The position numbers were made by a program, and so were the translations under genes. A model generated the notes under the pieces. It worked only from the letters and a program-made list of their open reading frames with translations, searched no databases and was not told the origin of the DNA. From Pelagibacteraceae bacterium AG-337-I02 (GTDB taxonomy: Bacteria; Pseudomonadota; Alphaproteobacteria; HIMB59; GCA-002718135): 64,000 nt of DNA. The stretch is from the NCBI GenBank assembly GCA_003282155.1, contig QBZY01000004.1, forward strand, positions 1-64,000, in the 5' to 3' direction. This document shows, in pieces, positions 45,065 to 54,915 of this stretch; position 1 is the stretch's first letter; the number at the start of each line of letters is the position of its first letter.

Positions 45065-46286
45065 TAATATTAATATAATTATTTAAATAATTGTACTTTT
45101 CTAAAAAACTACCATCAGCTGCTATTGTTCCATTTAATATTCTTCCATCATCTTCTTCTAACAAATAAGGAAGAACTTCATTTATTATTCCTTTACTAAA
45201 TTCAGTGCTTGAATCGCGGGGTAATTCAGATGGTAAATTATCAACCGCCATTATAGCAATACCATCATTATTTTGTTCTATTTCTTTTAAATTTTTTCTA
45301 TCGATCCAATAATTTGGATTATCAATTGTTGTTGATCTAATTGTTGTTGGTACAGAACCATCAATATCACACGTAATATCTCCAACAATATTTAAATTTA
45401 TTAAATCTTTTATATCTTCATTCTCAAATATTTTTGGAGAAGATGGATCCCAATAATGTGCACTTATAAATATATTAGTTTCTTTTAAATATTGTAATGC
45501 AGAGCTCGAATACTCTCTTGGATTTTTAATAAAATGCTCAAGGTTAAAATCATTGGAAGAATTATTAGTGATGTAATCTTTAGTTTCTAAATTACAAAAA
45601 ATAGGTTCATTAAAATTTTTATCTAAAAAATCTTTTTTTGACACTTCTTTAATATTTGTTTTAGTTAAAAGTTCAATGACTCCTTTTGAAACTCTTCCAT
45701 CACCAGTAACTAGAATTTTAGTCTTAGGAAAGTATAAATTTTTTAAATTTAATACAAGTCTTTTGTAATCATTTATTTTATAAGCACTAGCAAGAGATTG
45801 TTTCCCAAGTATTTTAAGAAATAAATTTAACGTATTATAACAGCCAACAATACCTGCAAATCTTCCAAAACCTAAACATCTGTTACTATTTTTGTCTCTT
45901 ATATTTTCATAATCAATAAACTTCACTTTTTTATTTAAAATCGACAAAAGTAATTCTTTCTTATTTTTTTGAATTTTTTTTTGATCTTTATTAATTTTGA
46001 AGGTGTGAGAAAAAAAAAGATATATTTTATTATTAATTAAAAAAGTTGGATCAATTTCTTTAACCCCGAATATTATTGAGCATTTTTGTAAATCTTCACT
46101 AATTTTAGCACCAGATAAGTCATATTCTTTATCTGAAAAACATCTATTATTTGACGGTTGAATGATGAAATTAATATTCGGATTATTTTCTTTTATATTT
46201 TTAATATGTTCTGGAACTATAGGAGTTCTATTTTCATCATTTCTAGACTCTCTAACAATACCAATATAGATTAATTGATTATCCAT
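45057..46286 (-). CDS. Lysine-ketoglutarate reductase / saccharopine dehydrogenase (AlaDh/PNT-fold, LYS1-like)
   Basis: 409 residues. The start IGIVRESRNDENRTPIVPEHI is the AlaDh/PNT N-terminal signature found in the lysine-ketoglutarate reductase half of AASS and in LYS1; KILVTGDGRVSKGVIELLTK is the NAD(P)-binding loop. Paired with the next gene (saccharopine dehydrogenase type), it would join lysine and 2-oxoglutarate as saccharopine. The short, Lys/Asn-rich middle is divergent. It overlaps both neighbours by 8 bp. Confidence 0.75.
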   Translation of the reverse strand: MDNQLIYIGIVRESRNDENRTPIVPEHIKNIKENNPNINFIIQPSNNRCFSDKEYDLSGAKISEDLQKCSIIFGVKEIDPTFLINNKIYLFFSHTFKINKDQKKIQKNKKELLLSILNKKVKFIDYENIRDKNSNRCLGFGRFAGIVGCYNTLNLFLKILGKQSLASAYKINDYKRLVLNLKNLYFPKTKILVTGDGRVSKGVIELLTKTNIKEVSKKDFLDKNFNEPIFCNLETKDYITNNSSNDFNLEHFIKNPREYSSSALQYLKETNIFISAHYWDPSSPKIFENEDIKDLINLNIVGDITCDIDGSVPTTIRSTTIDNPNYWIDRKNLKEIEQNNDGIAIMAVDNLPSELPRDSSTEFSKGIINEVLPYLLEEDDGRILNGTIAADGSFLEKYNYLNNYININE

Positions 46287-47406
46287 TCTCTTGTTGAATA
46301 TTAATTTTATAATCTTTTAAAATTTTAAAAAAATACATTATATTTTCTGTTTTATGTGGTGCAGTTGTAACACCAGAGTCAATTTTATTATCCATAATTA
46401 GATCAATCGCCGCTGATAAAGTTATTGATACAAGTTTGCCCATTGCAGTATTTTCACCACTACCTTTCTCATCTAAAAAATAAGAACTATCAAAAATTTT
46501 ATGATTTTTTTCAAAAGCTTTAAGTTTTACAGAAAGTACAACTCGATCCTCTTCATCTGGTAGATATTTATTATCCTTTAATAATTCTTCACTTTTTTGA
46601 TTTATGTCAGCTTCTATATTATCTGATCCATTTTCAAGCATTGAAAAGATATCTTGCCATGCCTCTTTCCAACCATCAAGTCGCAAAGTACCTCTTACAA
46701 ATTCTTTTACTTTCCATTTCTCATCAAACAAGTATTCATTTACATACGGTGTTGAATCTCTATTTGGATAAGCTTCAAAATTTTCACCAGATATTGAGTA
46801 CGAATTAATGGATTTGTAAGGAGTGACAGTATTTATTTTACCTTTTGTTATATATTTTGCATCATTATTTAAGGCTTTAATTACCCCAGCTGGCGACCAA
46901 CTAAATTTATATTTAAAATCATTTGGAATTGCTGGGAAACCACCACAATATGATTCATATATTACTTCTATTTTTTCAGTGGTAATTTTTTTTAAATCAC
47001 CAACAAGTAAATGAGAAAAAAAATGATCTATACCTGGGTCTAGACCAATCTCATTTATAAATACCAAATTTTCTTTTTTAACATCTGCATCTAGCGCATT
47101 TATTTCTGGATTAAGGTAACTTGTAGACGCAAAATGACATTTATTTTTTAGACAAAGCTCAGCTATTTCCAAATGTTTGTTTGCTGGAAGTTGAGAGATA
47201 ACAATATCACCTGGATTTGTTTCGTTAAATAATAAATCAATATCAAACTGTTTAGCGTTCACATTATTTTTATCAACATGATCAATACTCTTTAAAGCTT
47301 TATCTAATGTCCTATTCCATACTGTAAGATTATTTAAATTTTTAGCTAATCTTCTAATTCCAGGTATAGAAGATAATCCTGTTCCTATCCAATGTACATG
47401 TTTCAT
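46279..47406 (-). CDS. Saccharopine dehydrogenase (glutamate-forming, LYS9/SDH-like)
   Basis: 375 residues of the saccharopine dehydrogenase fold: an N-terminal Rossmann region (HWIGTGLSSIPGIRRL), then NEIGLDPGIDHFFSHLL and YCGGFPA, both hallmarks of the LYS9 and AASS C-terminal halves. It would cleave saccharopine to glutamate and aminoadipate semialdehyde, completing lysine breakdown started by the adjacent gene. Order SDH then LKR as separate overlapping genes differs from the fused AASS protein. It is the first gene of the minus-strand run. Confidence 0.82.
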   Translation of the reverse strand: MKHVHWIGTGLSSIPGIRRLAKNLNNLTVWNRTLDKALKSIDHVDKNNVNAKQFDIDLLFNETNPGDIVISQLPANKHLEIAELCLKNKCHFASTSYLNPEINALDADVKKENLVFINEIGLDPGIDHFFSHLLVGDLKKITTEKIEVIYESYCGGFPAIPNDFKYKFSWSPAGVIKALNNDAKYITKGKINTVTPYKSINSYSISGENFEAYPNRDSTPYVNEYLFDEKWKVKEFVRGTLRLDGWKEAWQDIFSMLENGSDNIEADINQKSEELLKDNKYLPDEEDRVVLSVKLKAFEKNHKIFDSSYFLDEKGSGENTAMGKLVSITLSAAIDLIMDNKIDSGVTTAPHKTENIMYFFKILKDYKINIQQENG

Positions 47407-47430
47407 AGTCTTATTTACTTTTATATTAAA

Positions 47431-47459
47431 TTGTTTACTACATTAATAAAACTTAAAAT
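47431..47459 (+). promoter_or_regulatory. Candidate promoter for the TauE/SafE gene
   Basis: TTGTTT at 47431-47436 and TAAAAT at 47454-47459 with a 17-bp spacer. Transcription would start near 47466, about six bases before the TTG start codon at 47472, giving a near-leaderless mRNA. The -35 match is weak. Confidence 0.35.
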
Positions 47460-47471
47460 ACGGAAATTTAT

Positions 47472-48281
47472 TTGACTTCAATAGTATTTATTTTTTTATT
47501 AACAGGACTAGTTTCTGGTTTCATTGCAGGTTTGTTAGGAGTTGGAGGTGGAATAATAATAGTTCCTGTAACTTATTTTATTTTACTTAATCTTGGTTAT
47601 AACTCTGATATAGTAATGCATGTTGCTGTAGCATCATCTCTTGGTGTGATTTGTTTTACTTCTATTTCTTCCATAAGATCACATATTAAGCTTAAGAATA
47701 CAAATATGATAATTGTAAAAAAATGGGCAATTGGAATAATAATTGGATCAATTGTAGGTTCGTTTTCAGCAAGTTCTATGTCAGGGCAAATTTTAGTTAT
47801 CCTTTTTGTTATTTTAGCATTTTTAATTTCATTAAATATGCTCTTTCAACAAAATCCTATAATTGTAAGTAATGATTTACCTTCATCTAACATTATTAAT
47901 TTTCTAATAAGTTCTTCTATTGGTTTTTTATCTTCTATAATTGGTATTGGAGGAGGTAGTTTTAGTGTTCCTACATTAACGATGTTTTCAAAAAAAATTC
48001 ACGAAGCAGTTGGTACATCTGCTGTTTTTGGATTTCTCATTGCTTTTCCTGGAGCATTAACATTTATGTATACTGGATCAAATATGAATAATCTTCCTTA
48101 TTATTCAGTAGGTTTCGTAAATGTTGTAATAGTTTTTTTTATATCCATAACTAGTATAATTACTGCTGGAATTGGTGCAAAAGTTTCCACAAATATAGAT
48201 AAGTTAGTATTAAGAAAAATTTTTGCTTTTTTTTTGTTGTTAACTTGTGCTAGTCTAATTATTGAACATTTTATAATTTAA
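47472..48281 (+). CDS. TauE/SafE-family anion permease
   Basis: 269 residues with about eight membrane helices and duplicated glycine motifs (GLLGVGGGIIIVP near 21-34 and IIGIGGGSFSVP near 155-170) that define the TauE/SafE family, exporters of sulfite, sulfoacetate and related anions. The only common start codon after the in-frame stop at 47454-47456 is TTG 47472, which I take. It directly abuts the aminotransferase gene (TAAATG). Confidence 0.87.
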   Translation: MTSIVFIFLLTGLVSGFIAGLLGVGGGIIIVPVTYFILLNLGYNSDIVMHVAVASSLGVICFTSISSIRSHIKLKNTNMIIVKKWAIGIIIGSIVGSFSASSMSGQILVILFVILAFLISLNMLFQQNPIIVSNDLPSSNIINFLISSSIGFLSSIIGIGGGSFSVPTLTMFSKKIHEAVGTSAVFGFLIAFPGALTFMYTGSNMNNLPYYSVGFVNVVIVFFISITSIITAGIGAKVSTNIDKLVLRKIFAFFLLLTCASLIIEHFII

Positions 48282-49484
48282 ATGAATTTTGTTGCAGATA
48301 GACTAAGTAAAATTAAGCCTTCAATGACAGTAGGCATTAATATCAAAGCTAAGGCTTTAAAGGATGAAGGTAAGGATGTAATCGTTCTTGCAGCAGGTGA
48401 ACCAGATTTTAATACACCAAAAAACATAAGAGATGCAGCTAGTAAAGCGATGGAAGAGGGTAAAACTAAATATGTACCAGGTAAAGGGACGCCTGAATTA
48501 CAAAAAGCAATTCAAAGAAAATTTAAAGAAGATAATAATATAGATTATCAATTAGATGAAATCATATGTGGTGTCGGTGGGAAACATATTATTTATAATG
48601 CTATGATGGCAACAATTAATCCAGGAGATGAGGTCATAATAACAGCTCCTTTTTGGGTTAGTTATCCAGATATTGTTTTATTAGCAGAAGGTAAGCCTGT
48701 CATAGTTGAGTGCCCCCAATCACAGAACTTTAAGATTACTCCGGAACAATTAGATAAAAATATTAACCACAATACAAAATGGTTGATGTTAAATAGTCCT
48801 AGCAATCCAACCGGCTCAGTTTATTCCAAAAAAGAGTTAGAAAATTTAGCACATATCCTAAAAAAATATCCTAATGTTCTTATAATGTGTGATGATATCT
48901 ACGAAAAAATTATTTATGATGAAATGGAATTCCATACTCTTGCATCTATTGAGCCTTCATTAAAAGAAAGATGTTTGACACTTAATGGTGTTTCAAAATC
49001 ATATTGCATGACAGGATGGAGGCTCGGATATTGTGGGGCTCCAAAAGAGATTATTGCTGCCATGAACAAAATACAATCACAAAGTACAACATCAACTTCT
49101 TCAATTACAATGGCAGCTGCAGTGGAAGCAATAAGTGGTCCTCAGGATTTTATAAAAGAACATAATGAAAGGTTCTTGAAACGTAGAGATTTAGTATTGA
49201 ATAAATTAAATAATATTGACGGTATTACATGCCAAAAACCAGAAGGGGCTTTTTACGTATATCCTAATTGTGAAGGTATAATCGGAAAGAAGACACCTAA
49301 TGGAAATCAAATCTTTAATGATGAAGATTTCATGACATATCTTTTAGAGGATCAAGGTGTTGCGGGGGTTCATGGAGCAGCATTTGGTTTGTCACCTTAT
49401 TTTAGATTATCTTATGCAACTAGTGATGCAGTTCTCGAAGATGCGTGCAACAGAATTAAAGAAGCTTGCAATAAACTTACTTAA
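48282..49484 (+). CDS. Aspartate aminotransferase family enzyme (class I PLP)
   Basis: 400 residues matching AspC/AatA of subgroup I-gamma: GEPDFNTPKNIRDAA, SNPTGSVYSKKEL, and the PLP-binding lysine in LNGVSKSYCMTGWRLGY, then the conserved RLSYAT near the C-terminus. It interconverts aspartate and oxaloacetate with glutamate and 2-oxoglutarate; some members also act on aromatic substrates or prephenate. The ATG directly follows the permease TAA. Its stop overlaps the convergent pyk gene by 8 bp. Confidence 0.93.
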   Translation: MNFVADRLSKIKPSMTVGINIKAKALKDEGKDVIVLAAGEPDFNTPKNIRDAASKAMEEGKTKYVPGKGTPELQKAIQRKFKEDNNIDYQLDEIICGVGGKHIIYNAMMATINPGDEVIITAPFWVSYPDIVLLAEGKPVIVECPQSQNFKITPEQLDKNINHNTKWLMLNSPSNPTGSVYSKKELENLAHILKKYPNVLIMCDDIYEKIIYDEMEFHTLASIEPSLKERCLTLNGVSKSYCMTGWRLGYCGAPKEIIAAMNKIQSQSTTSTSSITMAAAVEAISGPQDFIKEHNERFLKRRDLVLNKLNNIDGITCQKPEGAFYVYPNCEGIIGKKTPNGNQIFNDEDFMTYLLEDQGVAGVHGAAFGLSPYFRLSYATSDAVLEDACNRIKEACNKLT

Positions 49485-50913
49485 GATCTTTATCAGCGAT
49501 TATCTCAGCCAATCTAAGTAGATTAGTAGTACCAGCATTTCCAAATGGAACACCAGCTGAAATAACAACGTTATCTCCTGGCTCTACTAAATTTTTATTT
49601 TTTGCAATTCTACATGCGATATTAACCATGTCTTGAGCATTTTGAGCATCCTCTTGCGTATAACAAGAGTTTACACCCCAATATAATTGCATTTTTCTTG
49701 TAGTAATAATATTTGGAGATAATCCAACGATTTGAACCGGCGCTCTTTCTCTAGCCATTCTAGTCGTTGTTCTTCCACTAAGAGAAAATGTAATAATTGC
49801 TTTTGCATCTGATTTTTTTGCAATTGAATAGGCTGCTAAAGTTATTGCATCTGTATTATCAACATCATCAATATTTTCCTTAATTATTTTTAAATCATAA
49901 TTATTTTTATCATTCTCAACATTTTCTATAATTTTATTCATTGTTTTTACTACTTCAAGAGGATGCGCTCCTACAGCCGATTCTCCAGATAACATTACTG
50001 CATCTGTTCCATCATAAATAGCATTAGCAACATCAGATGCTTCAGCTCTAGTTGGAACAAGATTTTCAATCATACTTTCAAGCATCTGAGTAGCAACAAT
50101 TACTGGCTTACCAAAATGTCTACATCTTTTAATAATATTTTTTTGAACTATGGGAACTTGTTCTGTTGGCATTTCAACACCTAAATCACCTCTTGCTATC
50201 ATAATACCATCTGCAGCATTTATAATATCATCAATATTTTTTACTGCTGATGGTTTTTCAATTTTTGCCATCACGAGTGCCTTGTTTTTAATTATTTTTT
50301 TTAGTTTGTGTATATCCTCTGCTTGTTGCACAAAGGAAAGTGCAACCCAATCAACTCCCATATCTAATGCTTTCATAAGATCAGATGTGTCTTTTTTGGT
50401 AAGGGCGTCTATAGGAAGAATAACATTAGGAATATTAACACCTTTATTATTTGAGATTTCAGCATCATTTAAAACTTCTGTAATCAAACTATCTTTTTTT
50501 TGTTCAACAACTTGTAATCTAATCCTTCCATCATTTACTAATAAAATAGAATTAGGTGTTAAAAAATCATAAATCTCTCCATGAGGAAAGTTAACTCTAT
50601 TATTATCTCCAGGTTCAGTTGACAGATCTAGAATAAAATTTTGACCTTTAACTAAATTTTCTTTTGTATTTTTAAATATACCAACTCTTAACTTTGGTCC
50701 CTGTAAGTCAGCTAATATGCATGATGCATGATTATGTTTTTCTTCAAGAGATCTAATATTTTCATAATTTTTTCTGTGGGTCTCTAAATCACCATGTGAA
50801 AAATTTAACCTAAATACATCACATCCAGCAACAAATAAGTCTTCTATTATTTTTTTATCTGATGATGCAGGTCCAAGTGTAGCTAAAATTTTAGCTTTTC
50901 TGTTACGTTTCAT
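49477..50913 (-). CDS. pyk: Pyruvate kinase
   Basis: 478 residues, full length. It makes pyruvate and ATP from phosphoenolpyruvate. Signatures: TLGPASSDKKIIEDLFVAG, the LNFSHG motif, the active site block MVAKIEKP-like LVMAKIEKPSAV, MIARGDLGVEMP, and VATQMLESM. The C-terminal domain is complete. The 45-bp divergent spacer to the DUF1244 gene contains an alternating AT run (50923-50934) that may include its promoter. Confidence 0.96.
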   Translation of the reverse strand: MKRNRKAKILATLGPASSDKKIIEDLFVAGCDVFRLNFSHGDLETHRKNYENIRSLEEKHNHASCILADLQGPKLRVGIFKNTKENLVKGQNFILDLSTEPGDNNRVNFPHGEIYDFLTPNSILLVNDGRIRLQVVEQKKDSLITEVLNDAEISNNKGVNIPNVILPIDALTKKDTSDLMKALDMGVDWVALSFVQQAEDIHKLKKIIKNKALVMAKIEKPSAVKNIDDIINAADGIMIARGDLGVEMPTEQVPIVQKNIIKRCRHFGKPVIVATQMLESMIENLVPTRAEASDVANAIYDGTDAVMLSGESAVGAHPLEVVKTMNKIIENVENDKNNYDLKIIKENIDDVDNTDAITLAAYSIAKKSDAKAIITFSLSGRTTTRMARERAPVQIVGLSPNIITTRKMQLYWGVNSCYTQEDAQNAQDMVNIACRIAKNKNLVEPGDNVVISAGVPFGNAGTTNLLRLAEIIADKDLK

Positions 50914-50967
50914 TAATTATTATATATATATAGCACAAAAGAAGATTTATATATTTATTTGCATAAT

Positions 50968-51258
50968 ATGACCAAAAACTTTGATAGAGAATTACTTGCT
51001 GATGTTGCAGAAAGATTAATCAATCATTTAAAAAATAGAACAGATGTTCAAAATATTGATTTAATGAATTCATCTGGTTTTTGTAGAAACTGCCTTTCAA
51101 AATGGTATGTTAATGCTGCAGAAAAGAAAAATATTTCTATTTCATACGACGAAGTAAGAGAAATGATTTATGGTATGCCATATTCAGAATGGAAAAATAA
51201 ATTTCAAATTGAAATTACACCTGAACAAAAAGATAAATTTGATAAAGGAAAAGCTTAA
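50968..51258 (+). CDS. DUF1244 family protein
   Basis: 96 residues. The pattern LADVAERLINHLKNRTDVQNIDLMN, GFCRNCLSKWY and YGMPYSEWK is that of DUF1244, a small alphaproteobacterial family of unknown function. Two cysteines in FCRNC suggest metal binding. I use ATG 50968; a TTG at 50959 is in frame but adds only three residues. It ends 4 bp inside the convergent acyl-CoA synthetase gene. Confidence 0.9.
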   Translation: MTKNFDRELLADVAERLINHLKNRTDVQNIDLMNSSGFCRNCLSKWYVNAAEKKNISISYDEVREMIYGMPYSEWKNKFQIEITPEQKDKFDKGKA

Positions 51259-53057
51259 TAAAGTTTCTCTAGATTTTCCCTATATATTTCTTTTACCTTA
51301 AATTTTCTCACTTTCATTGAAGGTGTCATCATATTGTTTTCAATTGTAAACTCGTGATCAACTAAAATAAATTTTCTTACTTGCTCAATAGCAGATAGGC
51401 TTTTATTGACTTTATCTACTACATCTTTCATTTTTTTATTGAATGAAGAATTTTTAATTATCTTATTTAAATCACCTTCAACATTATTGTCTTTTGCCCA
51501 TTCTAAGGCTAAATCTTTATTAGGAACCAAGATTGCAACTAGATAATTTTTGAAATCTCCATATAACATTGATTGTGCAATTTCAGGTTCAATATCAAGT
51601 TTTGCCTCTATTCTTGAGGGAGAAATATTATCTCCACCAGCATTTACAATAATATCTTTTTTCCTATCCGTTATTTTTAAATAACTTTCTTCATCAAATT
51701 CACCTACATCACCTGTATGAACCCACCCGTCAATTATAGTTTTATTAGTTGATTCAGGATCATTCCAATAACCATTCATAATTAATTCACCACGAGCTAG
51801 AATTTCTCCGTCTTCTGAAATTTTAACTTCATTTCCTTGTAAAACTTTACCAACAGTATCTAATTTTATTTTTTCAGGAGGGTTTGCGGAAATAACAGGA
51901 GCAGTTTCTGTTTGTCCATAACCTTGAAGTAGAGGAAGTCCAAGCGCACTGAGGTATAATCCAACTTCAAAATTTAAAGCGGCACCTCCCGATATTAATG
52001 CTCTAAGACTTCCACCAAATCTTTTTTTAACTTTTTTTCTAACTATACTATCCATTAATCCATTTAAAAATTTTTCAAGGATGCTCATATTCTCACCAAA
52101 ATATTTTTTCTTTCCGAGATTCAATGTAATTGCGAAGAAACGTTGACTCAATTTACTTTGGTTTTTAAGACCCTGTGAAATACGCGTATGGAGAGAGTCA
52201 TAAAATCTTGGAACAGCTGTCATAAAATGTGGTGCAGCCTCAGCCATATTTACTAATAATTTATCAATACTTTCTGCGTAATAAATCTGTGCACCTTGAC
52301 CCATTTCTAAGAATTGTAAAGTATGCTCATACGAATGAGATAATGGTAGCCAAGAAAGATACCTAATCTCTTTTTTTAAATCACCAGTAAGACTTTCAAG
52401 TAATTTGTCACAAGAAGCACAGTTTCTTAACATAGCTCCATGGCTCAACATTACCCCCTTAGGGTTTCCACCAGTCCCAGATGTATAGATAATACATGCC
52501 GTATCTTTTCTGTTAAAATTTTTTGACAACTCTTCTATTTCATTAGAATCTTTACTCTTTTCTAAATTATCCTTTATAATTTTATTATAAGATATAATAT
52601 TCACAATTTCTGAATAAGTTTCATTGTCATCATTAAATTTAATTATGTTTTGACAGTGAGAATTTTTTTCAATTGCAGGTAGAGCTTTCTTCATTAATGC
52701 ATGTGAAGATACTATTGCGCATCTAGCCCCAGAGTGATTAATTATATATTCATAATCATTAGTTGTACTTGTAGTATAAGCAGGCACAGATATTGCCCCA
52801 ATAGACATTATTGCTAAATCAGTGATTTGCCACTCAGGTCTATTTTCAGATAAAATTAATACTCTATCACCTTCTAAAGTTCCTAGATCTTTTAAATATG
52901 TTGCCAAACTTTCAACCTGTTCTTTTACTTGTAACCAGCTTAAAGAAACATATTTATCATTTTCTTTTTTCCATAAATACGGCTGATCTTTTAGATCATT
53001 TGCTTGATGATAAAAAACACTAGGTATGTTATTAAATTCGTCAAAATTAACAATCAT
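51255..53057 (-). CDS. Long-chain acyl-CoA synthetase (AMP-forming)
   Basis: 600 residues. The P-loop TACIIYTSGTGGNPKGVMLSH, the LQGYGQTETAPV motif, the DGWVHTGDVGEFDEE block and ITDRKKDIIVNAGGDNISP are the full set of AMP-binding signatures for FadD/ACSL-type enzymes. It activates fatty acids to acyl-CoA, here probably at the membrane. A minus-strand GGGAGG (53067-53072) nine bases before the ATG fixes the start and is one of the few strong ribosome sites in the window. Confidence 0.93.
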   Translation of the reverse strand: MIVNFDEFNNIPSVFYHQANDLKDQPYLWKKENDKYVSLSWLQVKEQVESLATYLKDLGTLEGDRVLILSENRPEWQITDLAIMSIGAISVPAYTTSTTNDYEYIINHSGARCAIVSSHALMKKALPAIEKNSHCQNIIKFNDDNETYSEIVNIISYNKIIKDNLEKSKDSNEIEELSKNFNRKDTACIIYTSGTGGNPKGVMLSHGAMLRNCASCDKLLESLTGDLKKEIRYLSWLPLSHSYEHTLQFLEMGQGAQIYYAESIDKLLVNMAEAAPHFMTAVPRFYDSLHTRISQGLKNQSKLSQRFFAITLNLGKKKYFGENMSILEKFLNGLMDSIVRKKVKKRFGGSLRALISGGAALNFEVGLYLSALGLPLLQGYGQTETAPVISANPPEKIKLDTVGKVLQGNEVKISEDGEILARGELIMNGYWNDPESTNKTIIDGWVHTGDVGEFDEESYLKITDRKKDIIVNAGGDNISPSRIEAKLDIEPEIAQSMLYGDFKNYLVAILVPNKDLALEWAKDNNVEGDLNKIIKNSSFNKKMKDVVDKVNKSLSAIEQVRKFILVDHEFTIENNMMTPSMKVRKFKVKEIYRENLEKLY

Positions 53058-53066
53058 GCTTTCTAT

Positions 53067-53072
53067 CCTCCC
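53067..53072 (-). promoter_or_regulatory. Shine-Dalgarno site for the acyl-CoA synthetase gene
   Basis: The minus strand reads GGGAGG nine bases ahead of the ATG at 53057, in contrast to most starts in this window, which have none. Confidence 0.75.
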
Positions 53073-53113
53073 TACAAAGCTACGATATTAGACCTATATC
53101 GAAATTATAAAAT

Positions 53114-54910
53114 ATGAAACAAAAAAATTATCAAAATTTAACTAAAAATATCCTTGGAAAACTGCCAGTTTGGAACCTCAAAGATTTATACGAATCTCCA
53201 AAAGCGAAGAATCTGAATAATGATTTAAATCAACTGAGAATAATTACAAAAAAATTTGAAAAAAAATACACATCTAAAATAACTAAACTTAGTCCTACTC
53301 AACTCTTAAAAGCAATCATTGAATTAGAAAGCATTGATATAAAAATTGATAAAATTATGTCATATGCTCATCTTTTAGTTGCAGAGGACGGTAATAATGA
53401 AAAGAATAAAATTTTTTACCAACAAATGCAGGAACAAATTACCAATATAGCTTCATCAATAGTTTTCTTTAGTCTTGAGTTAAATGAAGTTTCGGAAGCA
53501 AAATTAAATAAGATCTATACTGATAAGAAATTAGAACCTTATAAAAATTGGATTAAAAATATACGAAAATTTAAGCCATATCAATTAGATGTTAAAACAG
53601 AAAAATTACTTCAAGAAAAAAGTATTACTTCTAGATCAGCTTGGGTAAGATTATTTGATGATACAATTGCATCACTTAAATTTCCATTTAAAGGTAAAAA
53701 TTTAACTAGTGCTGAAATTTTTAATTTTCTTTCTGATAAAAAAGAATCAAATCGAAAAAAATCTGCAGAGGTTGTATCCAGTGTTTTAAAAGAAAATATT
53801 AGTTTGTTTACATCAATTACCAATAATCTTGCTAAAGATAAATCAATCAATGACAAGTGGAGAGGTTTACCAAACCCAGTCAGCTCTAGAAATTTGTCTA
53901 ATGTAGTAGAAGATGAAGTTGTAGAGGCATTGACTGAAACTATAAAAGAAAATTATCCAAAAATTGCTCATCGGTATTATAAAATAAAAGCTAAATGGTT
54001 TAAAAAGAAGTCATTGATGTATTGGGATAGAAATGCACCGCTTCCCTTCCAGTCACAAAGTGTATATTCCTGGAAAGATGCAAAAAAAATTGTAATTGAT
54101 GCTTATTCTAATTTTGATAAGAGAGCAGGATATATTGTAAATAAATTTTTTGATAATTCATGGATACATGCTCCTGTTATTGCAGGAAAATCTCCTGGCG
54201 CATTTGCTGCTTCTACTGTTCCTTCAGTTCATCCATTTATACTTGTTAATTATCAGGGTAAAGCAAGAGATATTGCAACACTTGCTCATGAACTAGGTCA
54301 TGGAATTCATCAGTATTTAGCGGGACGAAAACAAACTTATTTTAATTCTTCAACACCTCTAACTCTTGCTGAAACAGCAAGTGTTTTTGGAGAAATGTTA
54401 ACATTTAAATCTCTTTTATCTATAACTACAAAAGAAAATGAGCGTAAAGGACTTTTAGCAAATAAAGTTGAAGATATGCTTAATACTGTAGTACGACAAA
54501 TTGCATTTTTTGAATTTGAAAAGCGTATACATGACCAAAGAAAAATTAAAGAATTAAGCGTTAATGAAATTTGTAAAATTTGGATTGATGTACAAAAGCA
54601 AAGCTTAGGACCTTCAATAAAATTTAATGATGATTACAAATATTTTTGGAGCTACATACCTCATTTCATTCATTCACCATTTTATGTTTATGCTTACGCC
54701 TTTGGAGATTGTCTTGTAAATTCTCTTTTTAATGTATACGAAAGTAAATTACCTAAATTTGAAGACAAATATATTACTTTGTTAGAAAGTGGTGGCAGTA
54801 ATACATATGATAAACTCTTGAAACCATTTGGATTAAATCCGAAGAAAAAAGATTTCTGGCAAAAAGGTGTTAATGTTATTGAGAGTTTCATTGATCAATT
54901 GGAAGAATAA
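53114..54910 (+). CDS. pepF: Oligoendopeptidase F (M3 family)
   Basis: 598 residues. The zinc motif is HELGHGIHQYL, with the third ligand expected from the Glu in TLAETASVFGEML about 25 residues later. The N-terminal half is the helical M3 scaffold. It degrades short oligopeptides in the cytoplasm, a natural partner for the peptide ABC importer elsewhere in the window. It is divergent from the acyl-CoA synthetase gene (56-bp spacer). No signal peptide is present. Confidence 0.93.
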   Translation: MKQKNYQNLTKNILGKLPVWNLKDLYESPKAKNLNNDLNQLRIITKKFEKKYTSKITKLSPTQLLKAIIELESIDIKIDKIMSYAHLLVAEDGNNEKNKIFYQQMQEQITNIASSIVFFSLELNEVSEAKLNKIYTDKKLEPYKNWIKNIRKFKPYQLDVKTEKLLQEKSITSRSAWVRLFDDTIASLKFPFKGKNLTSAEIFNFLSDKKESNRKKSAEVVSSVLKENISLFTSITNNLAKDKSINDKWRGLPNPVSSRNLSNVVEDEVVEALTETIKENYPKIAHRYYKIKAKWFKKKSLMYWDRNAPLPFQSQSVYSWKDAKKIVIDAYSNFDKRAGYIVNKFFDNSWIHAPVIAGKSPGAFAASTVPSVHPFILVNYQGKARDIATLAHELGHGIHQYLAGRKQTYFNSSTPLTLAETASVFGEMLTFKSLLSITTKENERKGLLANKVEDMLNTVVRQIAFFEFEKRIHDQRKIKELSVNEICKIWIDVQKQSLGPSIKFNDDYKYFWSYIPHFIHSPFYVYAYAFGDCLVNSLFNVYESKLPKFEDKYITLLESGGSNTYDKLLKPFGLNPKKKDFWQKGVNVIESFIDQLEE

Positions 54911-54915
54911 AATTG

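Noticed and set aside
50150..50572. A 140-codon plus-strand open frame opposite pyruvate kinase
   Set aside because: It is fully antisense to pyk, whose motifs are clear, and its sequence is a hydrophobic shadow with no recognisable domain.
50921..50936. A short alternating TA run as a tandem repeat of interest
   Set aside because: It is a few dinucleotide steps in an AT-rich divergent promoter region and is what base composition predicts.
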